The notes under the pieces: generated by a model
Seen by the model: only the letters and a program-made list of their open reading frames with translations
Database searches by the model: none
Told to the model about the DNA's origin: nothing
Part shown: positions 27,042-35,406 of the stretch, piece after piece
Layout: the number at the start of each line of letters is the position of its first letter
Numbering within the stretch: position 1 is the first letter of the stretch
Made by a program: the position numbers and the translations under genes
Assembly (NCBI GenBank): GCA_014874255.1
Contig: JACWAN010000018.1
Location: 1 to 40,289, forward strand
Source: Candidatus Woesearchaeota archaeon
GTDB taxonomy: Archaea > Nanobdellota > Nanobdellia > Woesearchaeales > UBA525
Length of the DNA: 40,289 nt
Direction: 5' to 3'

Positions 27042-28634
27042 TCACTCCTCCTCCAGGAACGCGGAGAGCTTCAATTCTCCGGTCTTGCCGTGGAAGTCGA
27101 ACGTGAACGACGGCAGGTCGTACGCGCGGAGCAGGTACCGCGCCACCTGGAGGATCTCCTCCTGCGGGATGGAGCGCGCGAAGAAGAAGCGGAGCCGGTC
27201 CGCTCCCTTGAAGACCTTGAAGAGCCGCTCGCGCGCGTGCAGGTAGGCGGTCATCTCCTTCGTCTGGAGGTCCTTGAGCGAAGCGACGACGGTCTTGCGG
27301 TAGCGCCGCTCGGTGAAGAAGTCCTGGTCGAACTTGCCGAAGGACGTGCTCAATCCCACGGCGAACCGGATGGGCAGGCCGCAGCTCTTGAAGATCGTCT
27401 CCTGCGCCTGGCAGAACCGGTCCAGCTCCTCCTGCGTCGAGCCGAGGAGCTCGGCCAGCGGGTAGTCGGCCTCCCACTCGTAGTTCCACAGCCGGATGTA
27501 GTGCTTGCCCGCGCGGAAGAAGTCCTTGGCGCCTTCGCCGGTGCCGGGCGCGATCATGGAGAGGTCCGCGGAGTAGCGGCGGCGTCGTTCTTCCACCTCG
27601 AAGAAGGCGTGCGCCGTGGTGAGGAGCATCTCGCGGAACGCGGCGGGCGTCCCTCTCTCCTTGAAGAAGCGGTCGAGGTCGACCGCCACGGCGATCTGGC
27701 CGACGAGGCAGCCATCGGCTTTCCCCTTGATGTCCTCCCGGTAGTAGGCCCATTCCTCCGGCGTGAGCGAGTACGCGCCCGCCCGTCCGAAGTAGACCGG
27801 TGGGGAGAAGATCGCGCTGTTCTTGAGGTGGAGCTTGACCCGGTGCTCGGCGAAGAGGCCGAGGAGCTGGGTGAAGGACGCCTCCTTCTTGTTCAGGATG
27901 CGCGGCGTGATGCTGAAGACCGGGGTGAGGTGCTTGATCCAGCCGCGCTCGAGGAGCAGCTTGGCGACGGCGAGGACGTGCCCGTCCCCGTCGCCGGCGA
28001 GGGAGATGAGGAGCGCGACCCGGACGTCGTAGTCGTGCGCGTCGAGCGCGAGGTAGTGGAGGAACGCCTCGAGCGCCTCCGGCGGGGAGCGCTCGACCAG
28101 GGTCTCGAAGCCGTGGATCGCCACGACGTCGTTCACCGCCGGCAACACCTGCTGCAGCCGTTCCTGGAGCGCGGCCAGGGAAGGGAACGCGTCCGCGTCG
28201 AGGAGCACGCTGTTCTGCTTGGTGAGCCAGCTCTCCGGCCGGAACTTGCGGATGAGGCCTTCCTGCTCGTACCCGTCGATCTGCGTCGTGACGCTGGACG
28301 GCTTGGCGATGACGATGCGCTGCTTCCGCTCCTGGATGACGAGCTCGCCTTCCTCGAGCGCCAGTGCGAGGAGCTTCTCCCCCTTGCCGTGGACGCCTTC
28401 CTCTTTCAGGATGGCGCGCTCGACCAATTTGTTGACGTGGTAGAGCAGCTTGCGGTGGAGCTTCGCCTTCCGGCCGTAGCCCGCGCGCTGCTCCTTCTTG
28501 TCGGCGGAGTTGATCAGGCGGTTGATCGCGGCGTATTCTTCCTTGAAGACGAGGTGGACCAGCTCGGTGGTGGTGTAACGCTTCGCCGGATCCTGCTTGA
28601 ACGCTTCCAGGACGGCGGTCTCCAGGGCGTGCAT
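27042..28634 (-). CDS. Hypothetical protein with N-terminal wHTH-like region (530 aa)
   Basis: Long ORF ending 1 nt before the TS gene; TATA-like TTATATAA just upstream (about 28660). Confidence 0.75.
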   Translation of the reverse strand: MHALETAVLEAFKQDPAKRYTTTELVHLVFKEEYAAINRLINSADKKEQRAGYGRKAKLHRKLLYHVNKLVERAILKEEGVHGKGEKLLALALEEGELVIQERKQRIVIAKPSSVTTQIDGYEQEGLIRKFRPESWLTKQNSVLLDADAFPSLAALQERLQQVLPAVNDVVAIHGFETLVERSPPEALEAFLHYLALDAHDYDVRVALLISLAGDGDGHVLAVAKLLLERGWIKHLTPVFSITPRILNKKEASFTQLLGLFAEHRVKLHLKNSAIFSPPVYFGRAGAYSLTPEEWAYYREDIKGKADGCLVGQIAVAVDLDRFFKERGTPAAFREMLLTTAHAFFEVEERRRRYSADLSMIAPGTGEGAKDFFRAGKHYIRLWNYEWEADYPLAELLGSTQEELDRFCQAQETIFKSCGLPIRFAVGLSTSFGKFDQDFFTERRYRKTVVASLKDLQTKEMTAYLHARERLFKVFKGADRLRFFFARSIPQEEILQVARYLLRAYDLPSFTFDFHGKTGELKLSAFLEEE

Positions 28635-28858
28635 GGCGCTTCAGGAAGGCGCTGAAGGTTATATAATTTACCATCACTTTGGGATGAAAAAAGGGCGGTT
28701 ATAAGGGTTACAGCAACGCGGCGCTTCAGGAAAGTGGCTGGAAAAGGCGATGTTCTTCTGGAAACGACCCTTTCGTTTATAAACCCCCTGCCTCGTTTCA
28801 GGATCTCCCTGAAGCAGACCGTGCGTCCTTCCCAACAAGGGTTTATGCGAACGCGCGC

Positions 28859-29389
28859 TTGAAGGACTTACGCGCTGACCGAAAAAAAAGCGGAGCGCGG
28901 GGGGATACGGTGTTGGAGCTCAAATCCAAGGAACGGATCCTGTTGAGCCATTTCCGGCGGAACGCGCGGGAGTCGCTCACCACCATCAGCCGCGAGACGA
29001 GGGTGCCGGTCAGCACCGTGTTCGACAAGCTGAAGCACTACGAGCAGAGCTTCATCCGGAAGCACACCACGCTCGTCGACTTCTCCAAGCTCGGCTACCA
29101 GACAAGGGCGAACGTGATGCTCAAGGTGGCGGTGGAGCAGCGGAACGCGCTGAAAGAGCACCTGCTGCGGTGCGAGCACGTCAACTCGCTCTTCAAGGTG
29201 AACAACGGGTACGACTTCCTCGTCGAGATGGTCTTCCGGCACATCAAGGACCTGGAGGATTTCCTCGAGGCGCTGGAGCGGAAGTACACGATCAGCGAGA
29301 AGACGGTCTTCTACATCATCGAGGACATCTGCCGCGAGGAGTTCCTCGCCAAGCCCGACCTCGTCAGCCTCGACCTCGTCGAAGAATAG
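28859..29389 (+). CDS. Lrp/AsnC-like transcriptional regulator
   Basis: HFRRNARESLTTISRETRVPVSTVFDKLKHYEQ then ligand-binding-like domain; true start may be downstream GTG/TTG near 28910. Confidence 0.75.
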   Translation: MKDLRADRKKSGARGDTVLELKSKERILLSHFRRNARESLTTISRETRVPVSTVFDKLKHYEQSFIRKHTTLVDFSKLGYQTRANVMLKVAVEQRNALKEHLLRCEHVNSLFKVNNGYDFLVEMVFRHIKDLEDFLEALERKYTISEKTVFYIIEDICREEFLAKPDLVSLDLVEE

Positions 29390-29512
29390 GAGGGCGTCGA
29401 AGGATGGACGAGAACAAGAGGAACAATCATAATAATCAATTCATAATAATCAATCATAAACCATAATCGTCAAGGAATCATCAAGGAATCGTTTTTTACG
29501 AGTACAATTCAA

Positions 29513-29663
29513 CGCGTGCCGCCTTGGAGCAAGACCCGGGCGCGAACATACTCACTCAGTTCGTAGTGTTCGGTTCCCAAACACATGCGGCCGCAGCCGC
29601 ATAATCGTGAGCGCCCGACCCATTCTCGGACCGTAAGGGAGAACAAAATCTCCGCGGCACGCG
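29513..29663 (+). ncRNA. Family A structured intergenic element, copy A4
   Basis: P1 CGCGTGCCGC (29513-29522)/GCGGCACGCG (29654-29663); P2 CGGGCGC/GCGCCCG; P3 ATGCGGC/GCCGCAT; CGGACCGTAAGGGAGAACAAAATCTCC. Confidence 0.8.
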
Positions 29664-29675
29664 AACAAGAAGCGT

Positions 29676-31229
29676 TCAACGTGTTTTTCCGTCTTTTTCA
29701 GGGGTTTTTCTTTCCTTCTTCGGAGCGGTCTCCGGAGCGGTCTTCTCACCAGCCTTCTTCTCATCCCCCTCAGTCTTCCTCGGCGGTTTCGCCAGGTCTT
29801 CCATGCGCGGGATCGGGAGGTGGAACCGCTTCGGGAAGTGATCGGGGATGTGCGAGATCGAGCGCGTCGTCCGCCGGACGCCCTCGCCGACCGTGTCATC
29901 CATGAGCGCGGTGAGCGTGCCTTCGCGGCGATGGTAGTGCGGCTCGCTCTCCTGGATCCGCTTCCCCGTCTCGATGTCGAGACTGGAAGATTTCTTCATC
30001 GAGAGGACCTGGCTCGGATAGACGCTGCGATGCCCGGTCATGATGAAACTGATGACGCACGCCACCATCGCATAAGGAGCGAGCTTCGCGCCGAACAATT
30101 CGACGGAGAGGATGCTCGCCGCGATGGGTGTATTGGTCGCGCCCGCCAGGACGGCGACGAGGCCGATGGCCGCGAACGTCGCCGGGTCGAGCCCCATGAA
30201 GTGCGCGAAGACGCTGCCGGCAGCGGCGCCGACGAACAGGACCGGCGTCACGATGCCGCCGCTCCCGCCGAAGCCGAGCGTGATCCCGGTGAAGACCATC
30301 TTGAGCAGGAAGGCGTACCAGACGACCGCGCTGCCGGTGAGGGCGCCGTTGATCGTGTCCATCCCCAGTCCCAGGTATTGCGTCGAGAAGACGAGCGCCA
30401 AGGCGGAAAGCACGAGGCCGGCGACGAGGGCCTTCACCCAGTCCTGGCCCGGCAACGCCTTGGCTGCCGTTTTTGTCCGGCGGAGCACCTCGATGAGGAG
30501 GAAGGTGCACAGCCCGAAGAAGATGCCGGCGATCACCACCTTGATGAAGAACGATTCGGTGAAGACCGGGACGAAGTCGATCGGATGATAGAAGTACGGG
30601 ATGCCGAGCGCGGAGGAGACGCCGTACGCGGTGATGCCGGCGATGAAGCTCGGCAACAGGACTTCGTAGAGGAGGCTGCCGACGAAGAGGACCTCGATGC
30701 CGAAGACGGCGCCCGCGAGCGGCGTGCCGAACACCGCTGCGAAGCCTGCGCTGATGCCGCAGATGGTGAGCTTCCGCACATCGTCCGAGTCGAGGCGGAA
30801 GATGCCGCCGAAGATTGAGCCGATCGTCGCGCCGATGTCCGCTGCCGGCGCTTCCTTGCCGACGGAGCCGCCGCCCGCGATGGTGATGATCGGGGCGAAG
30901 AACGCGGTGACGAGCGACCAGCCAGGGATCCGCTTGAACTTGTGGATGTACTCGATCACCTTGTCCGTCGTGTGCGCATCCCCTGACGGGAGGATGTACT
31001 TGAGGAAGAGGACGTTCGCGACGAGCGCGACCGGCAAGAGGATGTAGAACGGCACGGCGAGGTTGGCCGCCTTGATCGACCAGTCGAGCGCCTTGACGAA
31101 GAGCGTCGTGCTGAGGCCGATGATGATGCCGATGACGGTGGCGAGGACGAACCACTTGAAGATGCTGACGAAGATGACGCTCTCCTCGGTGAAGTGGCTG
31201 TTCACGTCGTAGAAGAAGTCCTTCTTCAT
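29676..31229 (-). CDS. ClC-family chloride channel/transporter
   Basis: GGGSVGKEAPAADIGATIGS, GISAGFAAVFGTPLAGAVFGIEVL, GFGGSGGIVTPVLFVGAAAGS. Confidence 0.93.
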   Translation of the reverse strand: MKKDFFYDVNSHFTEESVIFVSIFKWFVLATVIGIIIGLSTTLFVKALDWSIKAANLAVPFYILLPVALVANVLFLKYILPSGDAHTTDKVIEYIHKFKRIPGWSLVTAFFAPIITIAGGGSVGKEAPAADIGATIGSIFGGIFRLDSDDVRKLTICGISAGFAAVFGTPLAGAVFGIEVLFVGSLLYEVLLPSFIAGITAYGVSSALGIPYFYHPIDFVPVFTESFFIKVVIAGIFFGLCTFLLIEVLRRTKTAAKALPGQDWVKALVAGLVLSALALVFSTQYLGLGMDTINGALTGSAVVWYAFLLKMVFTGITLGFGGSGGIVTPVLFVGAAAGSVFAHFMGLDPATFAAIGLVAVLAGATNTPIAASILSVELFGAKLAPYAMVACVISFIMTGHRSVYPSQVLSMKKSSSLDIETGKRIQESEPHYHRREGTLTALMDDTVGEGVRRTTRSISHIPDHFPKRFHLPIPRMEDLAKPPRKTEGDEKKAGEKTAPETAPKKERKTPEKDGKTR

Positions 31230-31331
31230 GGCGAGCCGACCGGAGCGAGCAAGCTTAAAAATGCTGCGGTCGAAGAATCGCAGATATCACGGCACAGTCA
31301 TCACCACCCTGCATCGCGACCACCTCACCAA

Positions 31332-31552
31332 GCATCGCGGCTATCGCCTTGGAACAAAGCCCGGGCGCGAACATGCAGGAGCGACGAGTTATACGAGTCG
31401 GCCAGGAACGCAGCGACTGGACCGAAGCGACTGCATAATCGTGAGCGCCCGACACAACGAATTCGGAGAATTCGTGCGCCCGAAGACCCACGGTCTCCAG
31501 GGCGAAACCTCGGACCGGAGGGAGAACAAAATCTCCGCGATAGCCGCGATGC
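31332..31552 (+). ncRNA. Family A structured intergenic element, copy A5
   Basis: P1 GCATCGCGGCTATCGC (31332-31347)/GCGATAGCCGCGATGC (31537-31552), 16 bp perfect; 89 nt identical to A2. Confidence 0.82.
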
Positions 31553-31607
31553 AAAGAGCGGAGGGAAAACTAGGAACTCAGATGCAAAGAAGAAAGACGA
31601 GAACTCT

Positions 31608-31961
31608 TCACTCGCCCTGGAGGCTGAGGATGGCGGCCGCGAGGTCGCCGTCCGCGGCTTCGATGGCCGCGCGCGCCTCCGCTTCCGAGACGCCGGCCTG
31701 CTCCGCAACGGTCTGGACGTCGTCGTCGCTGATCTCGGCCTTCGTGTCCAGGGATTGCTCGGTGCTCGGTCCGGCAACCTGCCAGGTGTCCTGGCCCATC
31801 ATGTTCACCTTGGAGACCTGCGCCGGCTCGATGACGATCTTCCGGGAGGAGCAGACGATCTCGACGCGTTCCACGTCGTCGAGGTCCACCTGCTGGATCC
31901 CCATCTGCTTCATCATCTGCTTCATCTGACGGGGATTGACGCCGGGGATCACTGCGCTCAC
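31608..31961 (-). CDS. nac: Nascent polypeptide-associated complex protein (NAC-UBA)
   Basis: MKQMMKQMGIQQVDLDDVERVEI...DDVQTVAEQAGVSEAEARAAIEAADGDLAAAILSLQ. Confidence 0.95.
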   Translation of the reverse strand: MSAVIPGVNPRQMKQMMKQMGIQQVDLDDVERVEIVCSSRKIVIEPAQVSKVNMMGQDTWQVAGPSTEQSLDTKAEISDDDVQTVAEQAGVSEAEARAAIEAADGDLAAAILSLQGE

Positions 31962-32137
31962 CCGAGCCCGAACCAGGCCGTGCCGTAGAGGTGGAGAAGA
32001 ATCTCGAGGACGATGATGAGGATCGCGATGCCGACGACATACTCGGGTCGCATCTCGATCTTTGTCTTGACCTCGTCCCAGTACTGCGTGATGCCCGCCG
32101 TCGAAGACGGCATCCGGATCTTGTCGTCGCGTGCCAT
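31958..32137 (-). CDS. Preprotein translocase Sec61-beta-like subunit
   Basis: 59 aa MARDDKIRMPSSTAGITQYWDEVKTKIEMRPEYVVGIAILIIVLEILLHLYGTAWFGLG: short cytosolic N-terminus plus one C-terminal TM; overlaps nac by 4 nt. Confidence 0.75.
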   Translation of the reverse strand: MARDDKIRMPSSTAGITQYWDEVKTKIEMRPEYVVGIAILIIVLEILLHLYGTAWFGLG

Positions 32138-32269
32138 GCCTGCGAAGAACCCGCGCCGTTTTAAAAAGGTAGCGCTTCGGGAGGCGGCGTTAGACACTTC
32201 ACGACCGGGACGTCGTCCGGCTTCTTCAGGCAAACCGAACAAGAGGCTCTTAGGCAAATTCGCTTCGCG

Positions 32270-32392
32270 GTGTTGCCGGCTGCGACCCGTATCGCTTCGT
32301 TCCTTTCTGCATCGTTGAAGCCCCGGATGGGGCATCCCCCTCAACTCTTCGCTTCTTCTTATCGCTACGGGTCGCCCTTTGGCCGGCGACAC
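32270..32392 (+). repeat. Family B structured intergenic element, copy B3
   Basis: GTGTTGCCGGC/GCCGGCGACAC (one G-U) plus GCGACCCGTA/TACGGGTCGC; GCCCCGGATGGGGCATCCCCC centre. Confidence 0.75.
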
Positions 32393-32524
32393 ATCATTTG
32401 CCAAAGAGCCCGAACAAGAGGAAGGTTTAAAAGGGGGTGGCTTCAACCGCGCCGCTCGCGGAGGAAAAGCGCATCCCGGCAAGGTAAGGTTCTCGGGTGC
32501 GCCGCCGTCGAAGGAAAAGAAGAT

Positions 32525-34465
32525 ATGATTGCGACTCTTGCGTATCTGGCCCTCGGACTGCTCCTCCTCCCCGCACTCGCGCCGCTCCTCGCCTTCCTGA
32601 AGGACGGCAGGGCAGGAAGGAAGGCGTTCCTCACGGCGATCGGAATCGCGGCCCTCCTCCTCACGGCGCTCGCGGCGTACGTCCTCTACACCGGGACGCA
32701 GCTCCTCCTGCCGCTCTACGACCTCGCGCCCGGGCTCGGCCTCACGCTCCTCGTCGATCGGCTCTCCGCCTTCTTCATCCTCATCATCGCGGTCGTGGCC
32801 TTCGCGGTCGCGATCTACTCCGCCGGCTACGTCGAGCACCTCAAGTCCCCCGTCCGGAAGAACCTCCTCATCGCGCTCATGAGCATCTTCGTCCTCTCCA
32901 TGGTCCTCGTCATCTCGGCGAAGGGCATGGTAGGATTCCTCTTCTCATGGGAGCTGATGTCGCTCGCCTCCTTCCTCCTCGTCAATTTCGAGTATGAGAA
33001 GAAAGGGACGCGCAAGGCCGGTCTCTATTACCTCGCCATGACGCAGCTGAGCACGGTCTTCCTCATCGCCGCGACCGGCGTCATCTACGCGCAGACCGGC
33101 TCGTTCGACCTCCAACGCGTCGCGTTCTCCTCGCCCTTCTGGGCGTCGCTCGCGTTCCTGTTCGCCTTCCTCGGCTTCGGCATCAAGGCGGGCATCGTGC
33201 CGTTCCATAAGTGGCTGCCGTACGCCCACCCCGCCGCGCCATCGAACATCTCCGCGCTCATGTCCGGCCTGATGATCAAGGTGGCGATCTACGGCCTCGT
33301 CCGCTTCCTCCTCACCGTGCTCCCGCCCGGCCCGGTCTGGTGGGGCATCCTCCTCCTCACGGCAGGCACGGTCTCCGCCATCCTCGGCGTCATCTACGCG
33401 CTCAAGGAGCACGACCTCAAGCGGCTGCTCGCGTACCACAGCATCGAGAACATCGGCATCATCGTCATGGGACTCGGCCTCTTCGAGATCTTCTCCGCCG
33501 CCGGCCTGCACGCGGTCGCGCTGCTCGCCCTGGGCGGCGCGCTCTTCCACACCCTGAACCACGCCCTCTTCAAGAGCCTCCTCTTCCTCACCTCGGGCTC
33601 GGTCTTGAACGCGACGAAGACCATGAACATCGAGCGGATGGGCGGCCTCTCCGCACGCATGCCCGGCACGGCTGCACTCTTCCTGATCGGTGCGGTCTCC
33701 ATCTCCGCGCTGCCGCCCTTCAACGGCTTCGTGAGCGAGCTGATGCTCTTCGAGGCGTTCTTCCAGGCGTACCTGCTCGCCAGCCCCTACCTCCAGATGC
33801 TCCTCGTCATCGCGTTCTCCGTCTTCGCGCTCACCAGCGCCCTCGCCGCGGCGTGCTTCGTCAAGGCGTACGGCGTCGTCTTCCTCGGCGTCCCCCGGTC
33901 GAAAGAGGCCAAGGAGGCGAAGGAGGCGCCGCGCAGCATGCTCGCCGGCCCGGCGGTGCTCGCGGCCCTGTGCATCGTCCTCGGCCTCTTCTCCTTCCAG
34001 CTCTTTGCGATAGCGGGGTTCAGTTTCCCCGTCCCTGACCTGCTCGTCGTCGGCCTCCTGCTCCTCGCCGTCTACGCCCTGACGGCCTTCGCGCTCCGGA
34101 ACGTCGGCAAGCGACGGACCTGCGAGACATGGAGCTGCGGCTATCCGTCCGCGGGCAGCGTGGCGGAGTACACCGCCTCCGGGTTCTCCGAGCCGATCAT
34201 CCGCATCTTCGACGCGATCTTCCTCCCGAAGCTCACGGTCGAGCGCGAATACCACGACGGCCAGAAGGCGCTCTTCAAGCGCGGCACAGCCGAGATGAGG
34301 CTGATGCGGTTCTTCGAGGAGTACCTCTACGACCCGGTCGCGCGGGCCGTCGAGAAGGCCGCCGCCTTCGTCGCCCGGCTGCAGGACGTCGACCTCGACC
34401 TGTACGTCGCCTACATCTTCGTCTCCGCGCTGCTCCTCATCATCGTCGCGAGGTTCCTCATATGA
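32525..34465 (+). CDS. Hyf/Mrp-type proton-conducting subunit (HyfB/HycC/NuoL-like)
   Basis: FSWELMSLASFLLV, GFGIKAGIVPFHKWLPYAHPAAPSNISALMSGLMIKVAIYGLVRF, YHSIENIGIIVMGLG. Confidence 0.92.
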   Translation: MIATLAYLALGLLLLPALAPLLAFLKDGRAGRKAFLTAIGIAALLLTALAAYVLYTGTQLLLPLYDLAPGLGLTLLVDRLSAFFILIIAVVAFAVAIYSAGYVEHLKSPVRKNLLIALMSIFVLSMVLVISAKGMVGFLFSWELMSLASFLLVNFEYEKKGTRKAGLYYLAMTQLSTVFLIAATGVIYAQTGSFDLQRVAFSSPFWASLAFLFAFLGFGIKAGIVPFHKWLPYAHPAAPSNISALMSGLMIKVAIYGLVRFLLTVLPPGPVWWGILLLTAGTVSAILGVIYALKEHDLKRLLAYHSIENIGIIVMGLGLFEIFSAAGLHAVALLALGGALFHTLNHALFKSLLFLTSGSVLNATKTMNIERMGGLSARMPGTAALFLIGAVSISALPPFNGFVSELMLFEAFFQAYLLASPYLQMLLVIAFSVFALTSALAAACFVKAYGVVFLGVPRSKEAKEAKEAPRSMLAGPAVLAALCIVLGLFSFQLFAIAGFSFPVPDLLVVGLLLLAVYALTAFALRNVGKRRTCETWSCGYPSAGSVAEYTASGFSEPIIRIFDAIFLPKLTVEREYHDGQKALFKRGTAEMRLMRFFEEYLYDPVARAVEKAAAFVARLQDVDLDLYVAYIFVSALLLIIVARFLI

Positions 34466-35406
34466 ACTGGCTCTTCGCGCTCTACTTCGTCCTGAACACC
34501 GCCGTGGCGGTGGCGCTCGCGCCCCTGCTCATGGGCGTCGTGAAGAAGGTCAAGGCCTGGGCGCAAGGACGGCGGGGGCAGCCGCTGCTCCAGCCGTACT
34601 ACAACCTGGCGAAGCTGCTGCGGAAGGAGACGGTCGTCTCGTCGAACGCCTCGTGGGTGACGAGGGCGACGCCGTACCTGAGCATTTCCGTCCTCATCGT
34701 CGCGACGCTCTCCGTACCGCTCCTCTTCCTGCCGGGCAAGACCTCTGCATTCGGCAACGTCATCCTGTTCTTCTACCTCCTCGCGCTCGCGAACTTCTTC
34801 ATGGCGCTCACCGGGCTCGACGGCGGCAGCACCTTCGGCGGCATGGGGAGCTCGCGCGAGATGTCGCTCTCCGCCATCCTCGAACCGCTCGTCCTGCTCA
34901 CCTTCCTCACCCTCGCGTTCGTCTTCAAGACGTTCGACATCTTCGGGATCGTCGGGACGACGTCGCAGGCAGGCATCTTCTCGGTCGACCCCGTCCTCAT
35001 CCTCCTCGGCGCGGCGTTCTTCGTCATCATCGTCGCGGAGACCGCGCGGTTGCCCGTCGACAATCCGGAGACGCACCTCGAGCTGACGATGGTGCACGAG
35101 GCGATGGTGCTCGAGCACTCCGGCAAGCACCTCGCCCTCATGGAGACGGCGCACGCGATCAAGCAGCTCCTCCTCATGGCGCTCTTCATCAACATCTTCC
35201 TCCCCTTTGGTTTCGCGACGCAGCCGACCGCCGCGTCGGTCGCGCTCTCGCTGCTGAGCTTCCTCGCGAAGAGCATCATCCTCGCGGCAGCCATCGGCCT
35301 CTTCGAGTCGTCCGTCGCGAAGCTGCGGCTGTACCGCGTCCCGGGCTTCTACGCCGTCGGGACGTTCCTCGTCGTCCTCACCATCATCCTGGAGGTGTTC
35401 CGATGA
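34462..35406 (+). CDS. HyfC/HycD/NuoH-like membrane subunit
   Basis: GRRGQPLLQPYYNLAKLLRKE, ETARLPVDNPETHLELTMVHEAMVLEHSG. Confidence 0.92.
   Translation: MNWLFALYFVLNTAVAVALAPLLMGVVKKVKAWAQGRRGQPLLQPYYNLAKLLRKETVVSSNASWVTRATPYLSISVLIVATLSVPLLFLPGKTSAFGNVILFFYLLALANFFMALTGLDGGSTFGGMGSSREMSLSAILEPLVLLTFLTLAFVFKTFDIFGIVGTTSQAGIFSVDPVLILLGAAFFVIIVAETARLPVDNPETHLELTMVHEAMVLEHSGKHLALMETAHAIKQLLLMALFINIFLPFGFATQPTAASVALSLLSFLAKSIILAAAIGLFESSVAKLRLYRVPGFYAVGTFLVVLTIILEVFR

Noticed and set aside
26913-28655. Long + strand ORF (580 aa) opposite the 530-aa protein
   Set aside because: Same antisense GC effect; E/R/L-rich low complexity. Likewise 32945..34255(-), 35882..37138(-) and 20176..21222(+).
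9571-31552. CRISPR array interpretation of the repeated intergenic segments
   Set aside because: Copies are kilobases apart, variable in length, on both strands, with no regular spacers and no cas genes.
9571-31552. Family A as tRNA, RNase P RNA or SRP RNA
   Set aside because: No cloverleaf, T-loop GTTCRA or known RNase P/SRP signature; seven copies would also be unusual for those RNAs.
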